Positions 54,906 to 63,489 of a stretch of 64,000 nt of DNA are shown one piece after another. A program made the translations under genes and the position numbers. Below the pieces are notes generated by a model, which searched no databases, was not told the DNA's origin, and was given only the letters and a program-made list of their open reading frames with translations. Source of the DNA: Nitrospira defluvii (lineage in GTDB: Bacteria; Nitrospirota; Nitrospiria; Nitrospirales; Nitrospiraceae); the NCBI RefSeq assembly GCF_905220995.1, contig NZ_CAJNBJ010000001.1, positions 496,001-560,000 on the forward strand, given 5' to 3'. The stretch's first letter is position 1; each line of letters starts with the position of its first letter.

Positions 54906-56240
54906 TTAGGCCGACGACGGATGCGTTGTCAGAGTCTGGGCTTGCGCGCCGACTTCCTGATTTCGCTCGGCCGTGGCTGGAAGGAGCAACGGCGCGCACC
55001 GATAGACCACCACCGTCACGGGCTTCTTTCCATGCCGCGCTTCCAACGCTGCCCGCAAGGTCGCCCACTCTCCGAACCATTGTGCGCGGGGAAACACACC
55101 CATCAATCCATCGGGTTTCAGGCCGGGTGAGAGGACCAGCAATCGGTGTTGTGTTTGACGAATCAGTGTGAGCACCGTGCGCAGCTTTTCGAGAGGGCGG
55201 TCGAGATCCGCCAGGCGAAAATGGCTGAGCCGTCTGGTAATGCGCGACCAGAGCGGACTGGCCACGGGAAACAATTCATGCGTGCCCATGCCGAGCGGAC
55301 AGGCGGCAATCACCACACGGGATGCCTCCGGCCCAGCGCGCTCGATCGGCCACATCCCGCGGTCCTGCGCGAACTGCCAACTGGTATCGAAGGGGTACAT
55401 GTCCGCTACGACAATGTCTGCCTGGGGCATGAGCGGCACGCGGTACATCTTCTGCGCCGCACACACGCCGGCCTCGTGCGCCTCCACGAGATCACCCGCG
55501 AAGAGTCCGCTGATCTGTCGGCGGTGATTGATCGTGACATTCGCAATAAAGTCGAGGCCGACGGTTCGGGCGACCGCGATCATGTCCCGGCGCAATTCCG
55601 TATGGATGGAACCACCCCGCTCACGCGACCCACGCAGATAATCGTGCATCGTCCTGGCGGTCTCCAGCCCGCAGACGGCCGGAAGAACGATTTTCGCGCC
55701 ACCTGAAAACCCGGCGATGGGATGCGGATAGATACAACCAACCCCAATCTTGAGATCACAGTCCATCACGGTACGATTGACCTGGAGCGGTAAGCCGCCC
55801 GGAGACCTGCCGAGATCGACCAGATCATCCCGGCTGTCGTGGGCCAACAGGCGCACCTCCGCAGGAAGGTGTGGACCGACCTTTTTTGCCATGTCTTCCC
55901 TGGAGGCGGGCGGATGGGTGCCGCCCGCCACCAGCACGGTCATCGCGCGGCCTGGCATTCCCGCTCGCCTCAACTCATCGATGAGCAGCGGAAGAAGGTC
56001 GGCAGCTGGTGTGGGCCTGGTGAGATCATCAACGATAATCACGGCCTTCATCTTGCCGATGGCCAGGTCGGCGAGTCGCCGGGACCCGATGGGATGCCGC
56101 AATCGTTCACGCAGCTCATCGGCGGTCATCGTCGGCTCGTCCTCCGGGCCCAGCTCAACCACCTTCCACGTGGGCGGAAATCCGATCGTCAAAGGTGCGT
56201 CGCCGAACCATGCCCTTGTCCGCAACTGGACGTCACTCAT
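54906..56240 (-). CDS. LarA-family nickel-pincer racemase/epimerase homologue
   Basis: This 444-residue DUF2088/LarA protein conserves the residues used by lactate racemase. DDLTRP at 71-76 gives Asp72 and Arg75. His109 lies in GTHPP, His173 in IYPHPIAGFSGG, Lys183 in GAKIVLPAV and His199 in the TMHD helix. These correspond to LarA Asp72, Arg75, His108, His174, Lys184 and His200, which bind the nickel pincer cofactor and catalyse hydride transfer. LarA relatives act on lactate, malate or sugar acids such as gluconate. The ATG overlaps the preceding GT2 gene by 4 bases, placing it in a glycan operon. LarB, LarC and LarE are not in the window. Confidence 0.85.
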   Translation of the reverse strand: MSDVQLRTRAWFGDAPLTIGFPPTWKVVELGPEDEPTMTADELRERLRHPIGSRRLADLAIGKMKAVIIVDDLTRPTPAADLLPLLIDELRRAGMPGRAMTVLVAGGTHPPASREDMAKKVGPHLPAEVRLLAHDSRDDLVDLGRSPGGLPLQVNRTVMDCDLKIGVGCIYPHPIAGFSGGAKIVLPAVCGLETARTMHDYLRGSRERGGSIHTELRRDMIAVARTVGLDFIANVTINHRRQISGLFAGDLVEAHEAGVCAAQKMYRVPLMPQADIVVADMYPFDTSWQFAQDRGMWPIERAGPEASRVVIAACPLGMGTHELFPVASPLWSRITRRLSHFRLADLDRPLEKLRTVLTLIRQTQHRLLVLSPGLKPDGLMGVFPRAQWFGEWATLRAALEARHGKKPVTVVVYRCAPLLLPATAERNQEVGAQAQTLTTHPSSA

Positions 56241-57151
56241 GGCCGACGCTCCGTCGTAGAAGTGGCGGTTGATCGCGACCCCTGACTCCGGTGAGTTCCG
56301 GAGCATGCCCAGATCCCTCGCCACATGCCCCAGAGAAATCCGGCGGCCTGGCACTTTTCTCCCAGCCAAAACCACCAGAAATGGCGCGCGTCATGAAACT
56401 CCTTTCGGGCAAACGGCCCCACCAGTTTCAGCCAGCCCGCTTTCAGCCAACGCGGGTTCGTCTTCTTGCCGGCCTCTCCCCACAGCAAACTATCCTGTGG
56501 CACGACCCCGCTGGTATCCGCACGCATCACTCGAAACAATGTCGCGATCGCAAGGCCGCGCTGGAAGGAATGCCGCACATGCTGAATGCCCGTTGCTCGG
56601 CGCAGATGGGTTACGGGATTGGGGACATAGACCATTCTGGCTCCTCGTTTCCGCAGGCGCCAGATCAATTCCCAGTCTTCACCCGCCCCCGTAAAGGCAG
56701 GATTAAACACATATCCATCGGCCTGCTCACAGACCATCAGGCAATCTCGTCGAAAGAGAATGTTGCCGGTGTTTCCCACTAACCCTCCCGGATCGAGTTG
56801 TTCCATCGTTGGAAGAGGGGTGCGACGACGGATGGCGTCCAGCAACGGGTCGGTTTCCTGAAAGGTGCCGCCGGCGACGGCCGCATCGTGGCGGTCGAGC
56901 GCGCTTACCAGTCGTTCCAGCCAGTCCGCAGGCGGAATCCCGTCATCGTCGGCAAAGGCGATCACATCCCCCGTGGACCGGGCAATGCCCTCGTTCCTTC
57001 CCCAGGCCACCCCTCGGCGTTCGCGGTCAAGGACGACGATGACTTCATCGGGGGGTCTGGTCTGTTTCGCGAGCGCAGCCTGGCAGGAGGCCAGAGTCTC
57101 CCGGCCCAGGGTGGGAATGACGACGGAGATGGTGTGTCGATCAGCGGGCAT
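56237..57151 (-). CDS. Family 2 glycosyltransferase
   Basis: This GT-A fold glycosyltransferase has about 304 residues. SVVIPTLGRETLASCQAAL begins the nucleotide-sugar domain, FADDDGIPPADWLERL carries the DxD-type metal site (DDD), and GAGEDWELIWRLRKRG is the usual acceptor-side ED motif. No membrane anchor is evident apart from a Trp/Phe-rich C-terminal segment. The start at 57149-57151 overlaps the flippase gene by 11 bases; an ATG at 57172 is an alternative. The product of this gene and its translationally coupled neighbour is unknown. Confidence 0.88.
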   Translation of the reverse strand: MPADRHTISVVIPTLGRETLASCQAALAKQTRPPDEVIVVLDRERRGVAWGRNEGIARSTGDVIAFADDDGIPPADWLERLVSALDRHDAAVAGGTFQETDPLLDAIRRRTPLPTMEQLDPGGLVGNTGNILFRRDCLMVCEQADGYVFNPAFTGAGEDWELIWRLRKRGARMVYVPNPVTHLRRATGIQHVRHSFQRGLAIATLFRVMRADTSGVVPQDSLLWGEAGKKTNPRWLKAGWLKLVGPFARKEFHDARHFWWFWLGEKCQAAGFLWGMWRGIWACSGTHRSQGSRSTATSTTERRP

Positions 57152-58712
57152 CTCCGACTTCAGCCTCCTCATTCGATGCCGTGGCCCTCAACCGTAGCAA
57201 CCACGGCGCCAACATTCGAAACATCGTCTCGCCCACCTGACGAAATACGCCCGGCAGGTTCTGCACCAGCAATCCCAGTTCGTCGACCTGTACCAGGCCA
57301 AGCGCGAACACGCCCCCCCAATACAGCAATAGCCCACCGAACACACCGGCCGGCACAGCCAACATCGGCGGCGTCACCAGCGCAGACAGGCCCGCCACGG
57401 CAAGGCCGGTCCCCAGCACAAGCCCCAGCAGACGTGACACTGCACATCCTGTGAAGGGATGCACCCGCCGGTTCCGTAAGATCCAGGCATACCCGACCGC
57501 AACCGAGGCAAACGACAGCGAGGTTGCGCAGGCCGCCCCGGCCGCGCCGCCCCCGGGAATCAGTATCACGCACAGTCCGACATCCAACAGCACGGCAATT
57601 CCCATCACGCGGATCAACTGCGAGCCTCCTCCGCCCGCTTGAATCACCGGCCAGAACACGCGGGCCAGCGCATAACAGAGCGCTCCGGGAACCAGCAGAC
57701 GCAAGCCAAGCGTGGCGTCACGAAACTGCGGTCCGAAGTAGACCGCAACAATCTGATCCCCGAGCACAAAGACCAGCAGCAGCAGGAAGATCGTCCCCAG
57801 CATCACATACCGTGTGAGGCGACTCACCAGTCTGGTCACCTCATCAATCTTCCCCTCCGCCCAGAAGCGCGCCGTCGCTTGTAACATCACCCCTTCGACC
57901 GCAATGGGAATGAACCATACAAACTGTGACCACTGCACCGCCGCCGCGTAGAGGCCTGCCTGGGCTTCCCCCGCCAAATGACGGACGAGAATGATGTCCA
58001 GCGAGCACAGCGCCATGTTGAGCACGGAAAAGACCATGGCCGACAGGCCAAATTGTAGGAGGTTCCGAGTAGCCGGAGGGGGAGGCTGGGCCGCTCTCAC
58101 GACCGAGCCTTCCTTCAGCGCATGCCGCACCGCCTGCAAACAGGCAATCGCCACATAGAGATCCGCGAGCAACAGCCCGGCAAACACACCAACAACTCCC
58201 AGGCCGTTCATAGCCGCCAGGATGGCGAGCAGTCCCGCGATGAAAACGCCGATGATGCCGGGAACCGCGGCCCGTTCCTCATACCGAAACCCGTGTAACA
58301 CTCCGCGCGCATAGAACCAGACTTGATCCAGCATCAGCACGCCGACCACGACCAAGGCGATCGATCCTTCGCCTATGCCCGTTGAGGCGGTGCTCCGGAT
58401 TACCCACCCTGCGATCAGCCCGACGAGTAAGACTCCGATACCGTTGATGAGCGCTCCGGATCGTGCGACCGTGCGACACCACCCTCCATCATCAGGGCGC
58501 TCGGCGATGCGCTTGGTCATTGTCTGCATCATCCCGACGTTGGCACATTGTGCGGCGAGGAGGAGTACTGCGAGGTAGTAGGCATACTGTCCGTAGGCCT
58601 CGATGCCGAGGTACCGCGCAAGCACCGGCAGCACGAGCGCCGATGTCGCCAGTTTGGCCATCGCCCATCCACCGACGGAGATAATTCCTTTAGACACCGC
58701 CTTTGCCGACAT
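57141..58712 (-). CDS. Oligosaccharide flippase (Wzx/MVF family)
   Basis: This 523-residue protein has about 12-14 membrane helices and the Wzx/MVF pattern (start MAKLATSALVLPVLARYLGIEAYGQYAYYLAV in two parts; GLYAAAVQWSQFVWFIPIAVEGV). It would flip polyprenyl-linked glycan units across the inner membrane for a Wzy- or GT-C-based pathway. It overlaps the downstream GT2 gene. About 60 bases separate it from the GT4 pair upstream. Confidence 0.87.
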   Translation of the reverse strand: MSAKAVSKGIISVGGWAMAKLATSALVLPVLARYLGIEAYGQYAYYLAVLLLAAQCANVGMMQTMTKRIAERPDDGGWCRTVARSGALINGIGVLLVGLIAGWVIRSTASTGIGEGSIALVVVGVLMLDQVWFYARGVLHGFRYEERAAVPGIIGVFIAGLLAILAAMNGLGVVGVFAGLLLADLYVAIACLQAVRHALKEGSVVRAAQPPPPATRNLLQFGLSAMVFSVLNMALCSLDIILVRHLAGEAQAGLYAAAVQWSQFVWFIPIAVEGVMLQATARFWAEGKIDEVTRLVSRLTRYVMLGTIFLLLLVFVLGDQIVAVYFGPQFRDATLGLRLLVPGALCYALARVFWPVIQAGGGGSQLIRVMGIAVLLDVGLCVILIPGGGAAGAACATSLSFASVAVGYAWILRNRRVHPFTGCAVSRLLGLVLGTGLAVAGLSALVTPPMLAVPAGVFGGLLLYWGGVFALGLVQVDELGLLVQNLPGVFRQVGETMFRMLAPWLLRLRATASNEEAEVGDAR

Positions 58713-58773
58713 GCGTATTCCGTCGTGCGCCGGTCACGTTTGCAAGAGTCACACGCGACCAGACGCTCCCGAT

Positions 58774-59883
58774 TCAGGCAGCAAACCGCGCATATTGCTC
58801 TTGATGGGCGGCCAGGGCTCTGGAGGTTTCGTAAGTCGCTCGCACATAGTCATAGGCCGCACGGCCCTTCTCCAGCGGAGCCTCTGCAAGAAGACTCCGG
58901 ATCGCCGCGGCATAGTCGTCATCGTGCACCTGCTTTCCGAACCGCGTTGCGAACTGGTCCGGATCTACACTGCTGATGATCGGACATCCGTAGGCAGCCG
59001 CCTCCAGGAAGGTCAGCGGAAGCCCTTCGCGTACCGCCGTGCTCACGAAGATCCAGGTGTCCGAGAGAAGTTGATGCATCCGTTCCGGCTCGCGAAAGCG
59101 ATTGATCAGCCCCGGCATTTCGAGATTGGGCACGTCACGAAAACGACGTCGCAACTCCGCGTCAAAACCGGCCTCCGCAGAGGCGCTGCCCTTTCCGACG
59201 GCCACGAACCGATACTCAGGAAACTGTGCGGCCAACTCCAAAAACAGCCAGGGGCGCTTGCGTTTGTCCCAACGGGCCACAAACGTGATCGTGGGCCGTT
59301 CGCTTTTCCGCGGCACTGCGGCGGGCACATCAATGAGATTGGGCAACAGGGCCGGTAACTCCGTGAGCCCGTATAGACGCTTGACCTTCTCTTTCAGAAA
59401 ATGCGCGGGACAATAGACCGCGTTCGCGCGACGCACCGCCTGCCTCACCAGCAATCCGGATTCGGTCAGGTAATTGAGCGGCGTCAGCAATCGACGCATC
59501 GGAGTGGCGTAAAGAAACTCCACCCACCAGTCGCTCAACTCCCGTGGATCGCGGCTGGTGACCACATGTGCGCGGCGCGGGTGAATCCGTTGCGCCAGAT
59601 AGGTCAAGACGGTCGGATCCTGCGAGTGGAAAATATCGGCGTTGGATGCTCGAATCAGACGGCAGGCGTCGACGACGTTTCGCGGAGAGAAACTGCGGAT
59701 CTCCACCCCGCCGATGGTTTCGATCGGCCGTTGCCCTCGGCGTCCAGGCACGATGACACTGACCCGGTGGCCGGAGGAGGCAAGACTCTCCGCGAGCTTC
59801 CGGGACATGCTGCCGAATCCGCCGTAAATCCCCCAATCGAAATACTGGCTGGTGAGAATACACACGCGCGGATGTCGGTTCAT
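58774..59883 (-). CDS. Family 4 glycosyltransferase
   Basis: This 369-residue GT-B enzyme has the N-terminal YGGFGSMSRKLAESLASSGH loop, the central donor-binding domain (ITFVARWDKRKRPWLFLELAA), and the EAAAYGCPIISS signature of the GT4 EX7E motif. Its sugar and acceptor are not readable. It begins with an ATG overlapping the preceding gene by 4 bases, so the two GT4 enzymes are translated together and probably act in sequence. Confidence 0.9.
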   Translation of the reverse strand: MNRHPRVCILTSQYFDWGIYGGFGSMSRKLAESLASSGHRVSVIVPGRRGQRPIETIGGVEIRSFSPRNVVDACRLIRASNADIFHSQDPTVLTYLAQRIHPRRAHVVTSRDPRELSDWWVEFLYATPMRRLLTPLNYLTESGLLVRQAVRRANAVYCPAHFLKEKVKRLYGLTELPALLPNLIDVPAAVPRKSERPTITFVARWDKRKRPWLFLELAAQFPEYRFVAVGKGSASAEAGFDAELRRRFRDVPNLEMPGLINRFREPERMHQLLSDTWIFVSTAVREGLPLTFLEAAAYGCPIISSVDPDQFATRFGKQVHDDDYAAAIRSLLAEAPLEKGRAAYDYVRATYETSRALAAHQEQYARFAA

Positions 59884-61085
59884 ACCCGTGGTTCCTTGGT
59901 GAGTCGGCGTACCGACCCCACGGCTGTATGACGGCCGAGGCGCTCGACTGATGACGCCATCAGCCCTTCACACAAGTCGAGATACCGTGTCGCCAGAGCC
60001 GCCCAACCGAACTGCTGGGCACGGTTTCGCCCCTCCTGTCCCATCTGCTTGCGCCGGTCGTCGTCGTTCAACAACCGCTGCAACGAGGCGGTCAGTGCCG
60101 GAACATCGGCCCAGGGCACAATCTCACCGTTCTCTCCCTGCGTCACCAATTCCGCGGTGCCCCCCGTATCCGTCACCACGACCGGCAGCCCGGACGCCAT
60201 CGCTTCGAGCAGCGCGATCGACATGCCCTCGTGCTGGGACGGGAGAACAAACAGATCGGCACCCTGATACATCCTCGGCATCTCTTCGCGCGGCACAAAT
60301 CCCTTGAACGTCACCGCGTCCGTCACCTTCAAACTCTCGGCCAACTCGCGCAACTGCGGCTCGGCATCGCCGGTCCCCACGAACAGCAGCGCCATCGGTT
60401 CAGCGCAGGAAGCGCGTAATTGCGCAAAGGCCTGCAAGAGATGGTGTTGCCCTTTGCGCTCAATCAGCCTGGCGACACAGATGATCGTGAAGGGCCGTGC
60501 CGGAACCTTTCCGGCGGGAACGAACGACCTGGTATCGACCCCATTGGGAATCGTCACCAACGCCAGCTCAGGCATGGTGCGATGTGCCAGCGCCACCTGT
60601 TCTGCGCTGATCGCCGTCACGGTACCGGCCCGCCGCCAGATCCATTTGATCAAAGGGGTGAGCACAGGGTAGAGGGAGTGGTATCGCGCTTCGAACCAGG
60701 GGACATCGGGCCCCTGTAACGACAGGACATAGGGCAGGCCATGCGTTAGGCGCAACACGAGGCTGATGGCGCCGGCCGGCACGCCCGCAAAGGCCACGCT
60801 CACGTCATACCGGTGCTGCGAGAGCAATCGTCTGGCCTGCCACAGGCCCCGCCAACTATACCGCAACAGCTCACGATTGGTGGCATGATGGATGTTCTGA
60901 TTGTCGACCGGCACCTTGTAGATCGTGATGCGATCGGCGAACCGCTCTGTTTCATAACGCGTCCGACTCCGCGAGGACGTCACGAGATCGACGATCACGT
61001 CCGACCGCCGAGACATCTCCTCCAAGAGGTGAAAATTGACGACCCCCGTGCCGCCCCCGAGGGGAGGGAACTCGTTATCGAACAT
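59880..61085 (-). CDS. Family 4 glycosyltransferase
   Basis: This 401-residue GT-B glycosyltransferase has GGGTGVVNFHLLEEMS (acceptor-side loop), ICVARLIERKGQHHLLQAF, and LPSQHEGMSIALLEAMASGLPVV with the EX7E catalytic motif. It overlaps the next GT4 gene by 4 bases and follows the DPM-like GT2 gene by 17 bases. Confidence 0.92.
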   Translation of the reverse strand: MFDNEFPPLGGGTGVVNFHLLEEMSRRSDVIVDLVTSSRSRTRYETERFADRITIYKVPVDNQNIHHATNRELLRYSWRGLWQARRLLSQHRYDVSVAFAGVPAGAISLVLRLTHGLPYVLSLQGPDVPWFEARYHSLYPVLTPLIKWIWRRAGTVTAISAEQVALAHRTMPELALVTIPNGVDTRSFVPAGKVPARPFTIICVARLIERKGQHHLLQAFAQLRASCAEPMALLFVGTGDAEPQLRELAESLKVTDAVTFKGFVPREEMPRMYQGADLFVLPSQHEGMSIALLEAMASGLPVVVTDTGGTAELVTQGENGEIVPWADVPALTASLQRLLNDDDRRKQMGQEGRNRAQQFGWAALATRYLDLCEGLMASSVERLGRHTAVGSVRRLTKEPRV

Positions 61086-61102
61086 CAGAATGCGAATGAC
61101 GA

Positions 61103-62266
61103 TTATCTCCTGGTCACACGGCGGGCCACATACAACGGGCGGTGCTTGACCTCGTCGGAAATCCGTCCGATGTACTCGCCGATCACGCCGATCGTCATCA
61201 GCTGAATGCCGGCAAGGAAAAAGATCGACACGACCAGCGTGGTAAAGCCTGCGACCCCAACACCGATGGTTAGTTTCTTGATGACATAAAACAGCGCCAC
61301 CAAAAACGAAAGGAAGGAAACGGTAAACCCCAGCACCGTGATCACACGGAGCGGCATATGGCTGAACGAAACCAGGCCGTCCAGCGCGAGGTAGATCAGT
61401 TTGCTGAAGGTATACTTGGGCACCCCCGCATGCCGCGCTTGACGTTCATACGGCACACCGATCTGCTTGAAGCCCACCCAACTGCGAATACCCCGGACGA
61501 AGCGATTCCGTTCCGGCATCCGCACCAGCATATCCACCACTTTCCGGTCCATCACGCAAAAGTCTCCGGCATCCAGCGGGATCTCAATATTGGCGACCCG
61601 CTGCAACAGCCGGTAGAACGCCGCATAGGCCAACCGTTTCCCCCACCATTCCTTGCGCTCGGTTCGCACCGCATAGACCACGTCCCATCCCTCGCGCCAC
61701 TTTGCGAGGAAGAGATGCAGGACCTCGGGAGGGTCCTGCAAATCGGCATCCATGATACAGACAGCGCGGCCACGGCTATGTTCGAGACCGGCACTGATCG
61801 CGACCTGGTGCCCGAAGTTTCTGGCAAACTCCACAATGACGATGCGTTGATCCTCCGCCTCCATCCTTCGCAAGATCTCCGGGCTCTCATCCTGACTACC
61901 GTCGTCTACCAGAACGATTTCATACTCCATTCCCAGATTGACCAACGCCCTGGTGAGGCGGCCATGCAAGGTGGGAAGATTCTCCGCCTCATTGAACACC
62001 GGAATGATGACGGACAGCTCGGGTCGCCCATTCGATGGCTCCGCCTGTCCCATCATGGCTGCAAAGTTTGCCGGTGTGAGGACAGGTCTCTCGCCTTCAG
62101 GGTTGCGTTCAAGCGCCGAAGCCAAGGCGCGACAAAATCGCAGGGCCTCGACCGGATCCTCCAACGGCGGCAGCATACGGTGGCCTACCCGATCCGCACT
62201 GACCATAGTCTTACGGTCCTGCTCATGCGGTTGAGCTGAGGAAGCGCGCTTATAGGGTGGTTGCAT
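61103..62266 (-). CDS. Polyprenyl-phosphate glycosyltransferase (GT2, DPM1/ArnC-like)
   Basis: This GT2 enzyme of about 387 residues has the DPM1/ArnC/GtrB layout. The catalytic domain has SVIIPVFNEAENLPTLH, VDDGSQDESPEIL, the metal-site DADLQDPPE and GDFCVMDRKV. Two C-terminal membrane helices follow (about residues 290-360), then a basic end. Such enzymes transfer one sugar to undecaprenyl phosphate, giving a donor for GT-C enzymes at the outer face. An unusual 70-residue N-terminal extension precedes the catalytic domain; the ATG at 62264-62266 is chosen, with later ATGs possible. Confidence 0.88.
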   Translation of the reverse strand: MQPPYKRASSAQPHEQDRKTMVSADRVGHRMLPPLEDPVEALRFCRALASALERNPEGERPVLTPANFAAMMGQAEPSNGRPELSVIIPVFNEAENLPTLHGRLTRALVNLGMEYEIVLVDDGSQDESPEILRRMEAEDQRIVIVEFARNFGHQVAISAGLEHSRGRAVCIMDADLQDPPEVLHLFLAKWREGWDVVYAVRTERKEWWGKRLAYAAFYRLLQRVANIEIPLDAGDFCVMDRKVVDMLVRMPERNRFVRGIRSWVGFKQIGVPYERQARHAGVPKYTFSKLIYLALDGLVSFSHMPLRVITVLGFTVSFLSFLVALFYVIKKLTIGVGVAGFTTLVVSIFFLAGIQLMTIGVIGEYIGRISDEVKHRPLYVARRVTRR

Positions 62267-62493
62267 GGTGTTCCCGTACGATGTCAGGCCTACGGTCTTC
62301 CGACAGCCGTGCGGTCGGTCGACACAAGAAATCTCCGACCACATAAGTGTAGCAAGAGAATCGTTTTCCTCCAGTTGACGCGAAAACGCCCCACACAGGG
62401 CTTGATAGGCGACCGACATCCTCCCTTCACGCAGCGGGGGTAGGAAAAAGGGCAGCTATGTTGGTGTGAAATGGACGAACGGTCGGAAGCAGA

Positions 62494-63489
62494 TCAGGGG
62501 ACTGGAACAGCAGACTTCTCGCCCTTGGTCAGGAGGGCCAGGCAGGCTAACCCAATGGCAATCCAGACGAATTCTCGAAAGCGTCGTAAAAGAGCGAAGG
62601 TGATGCCCGTGACCTCGCCATACCCGAAGGCGGAGAGAAGGAACAGGTTTCCGGCATCCTGCGCACCCAGGCTGCCCGGAATGAAAAATGTCCCTCCCTT
62701 GATGAAGACCGAGAGGGCCCCAATGGCAATGGCCGGCAAGACATCGATGGATTGCCCCATGCAGAGAACCATCACATACACCTCTAGCGCCTCGGCCAGC
62801 CAACCCAACAGAAACAATCCCGTTGAAAAGAGGAAGGCCTGTCGCTGATGGGCATAGAACCCGGCAATGGTGCGATCCAATTCGAGCAACTGCTGTTCGC
62901 GCGCTTCCAGAAACTGGACGCGGAGCCCGATGCGCCGCAGCAGCGCGAGGATCCATCCAAACATGCCCTGCCGCTGCACGAGCACAAAGGCTCCGACCCC
63001 GAACAGCAACAGCCCAACGCTGACCAGCCCCGCAGTAATCGTCTGACCCGCCGATCCCTCGGCACCCAACAACCAGAATCCCAGGCCGATCCCCGACAGG
63101 ATGAAGACAATCTGTGCGATCGTCATGGTGGTCTTGGCCGTCACCACGGAGGCCAGGCCCTCCACCATCGGCACGCCATCTCGCTTCAACAAGTAGGCCT
63201 TCAGCGGTTCGCCTCCCACGTAGGCGGTGGGCGTCGTCATGTTCACGACTTCTCCGGCGGTGCGAATGGCCAAGATGCGCCAAAACGGGACGCCGTTCGC
63301 CCAGGTGCCCAGCGTCACCCGCCAGCCATAGGCCTCGAGCACATACATGAGGAGCGAGGGAAGTAGGACCAGCACCATGGCAGCGGGACCCAGTTGCGTC
63401 ACCGCGTCGTAGATACGCCCGATACCGATGTGCCAAATCAGTGCGGAGAGGGTCAGCGCCCCGAGGACAAGCAGAGCGGCCTTAAGCAC
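62494..63489 (-). CDS. AglD/MprF-like membrane protein (UPF0104)
   Basis: This 331-residue protein has about eight membrane helices and the lysylphosphatidylglycerol-synthase TM region pattern: a TPTAYVGGEPLKAYLL motif, and SVFIKGGTFFIPGSLGAQDAG. In MprF this domain flips lipids; stand-alone members occur in glycan and lipid clusters with unknown substrates. There is no aminoacyl-transfer domain. It starts at a GTG overlapping the CDP-alcohol phosphatidyltransferase gene by 8 bases, so the two may act on the same lipid. 62267-62493 contains no other gene that I can see. Confidence 0.85.
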   Translation of the reverse strand: MLKAALLVLGALTLSALIWHIGIGRIYDAVTQLGPAAMVLVLLPSLLMYVLEAYGWRVTLGTWANGVPFWRILAIRTAGEVVNMTTPTAYVGGEPLKAYLLKRDGVPMVEGLASVVTAKTTMTIAQIVFILSGIGLGFWLLGAEGSAGQTITAGLVSVGLLLFGVGAFVLVQRQGMFGWILALLRRIGLRVQFLEAREQQLLELDRTIAGFYAHQRQAFLFSTGLFLLGWLAEALEVYVMVLCMGQSIDVLPAIAIGALSVFIKGGTFFIPGSLGAQDAGNLFLLSAFGYGEVTGITFALLRRFREFVWIAIGLACLALLTKGEKSAVPVP

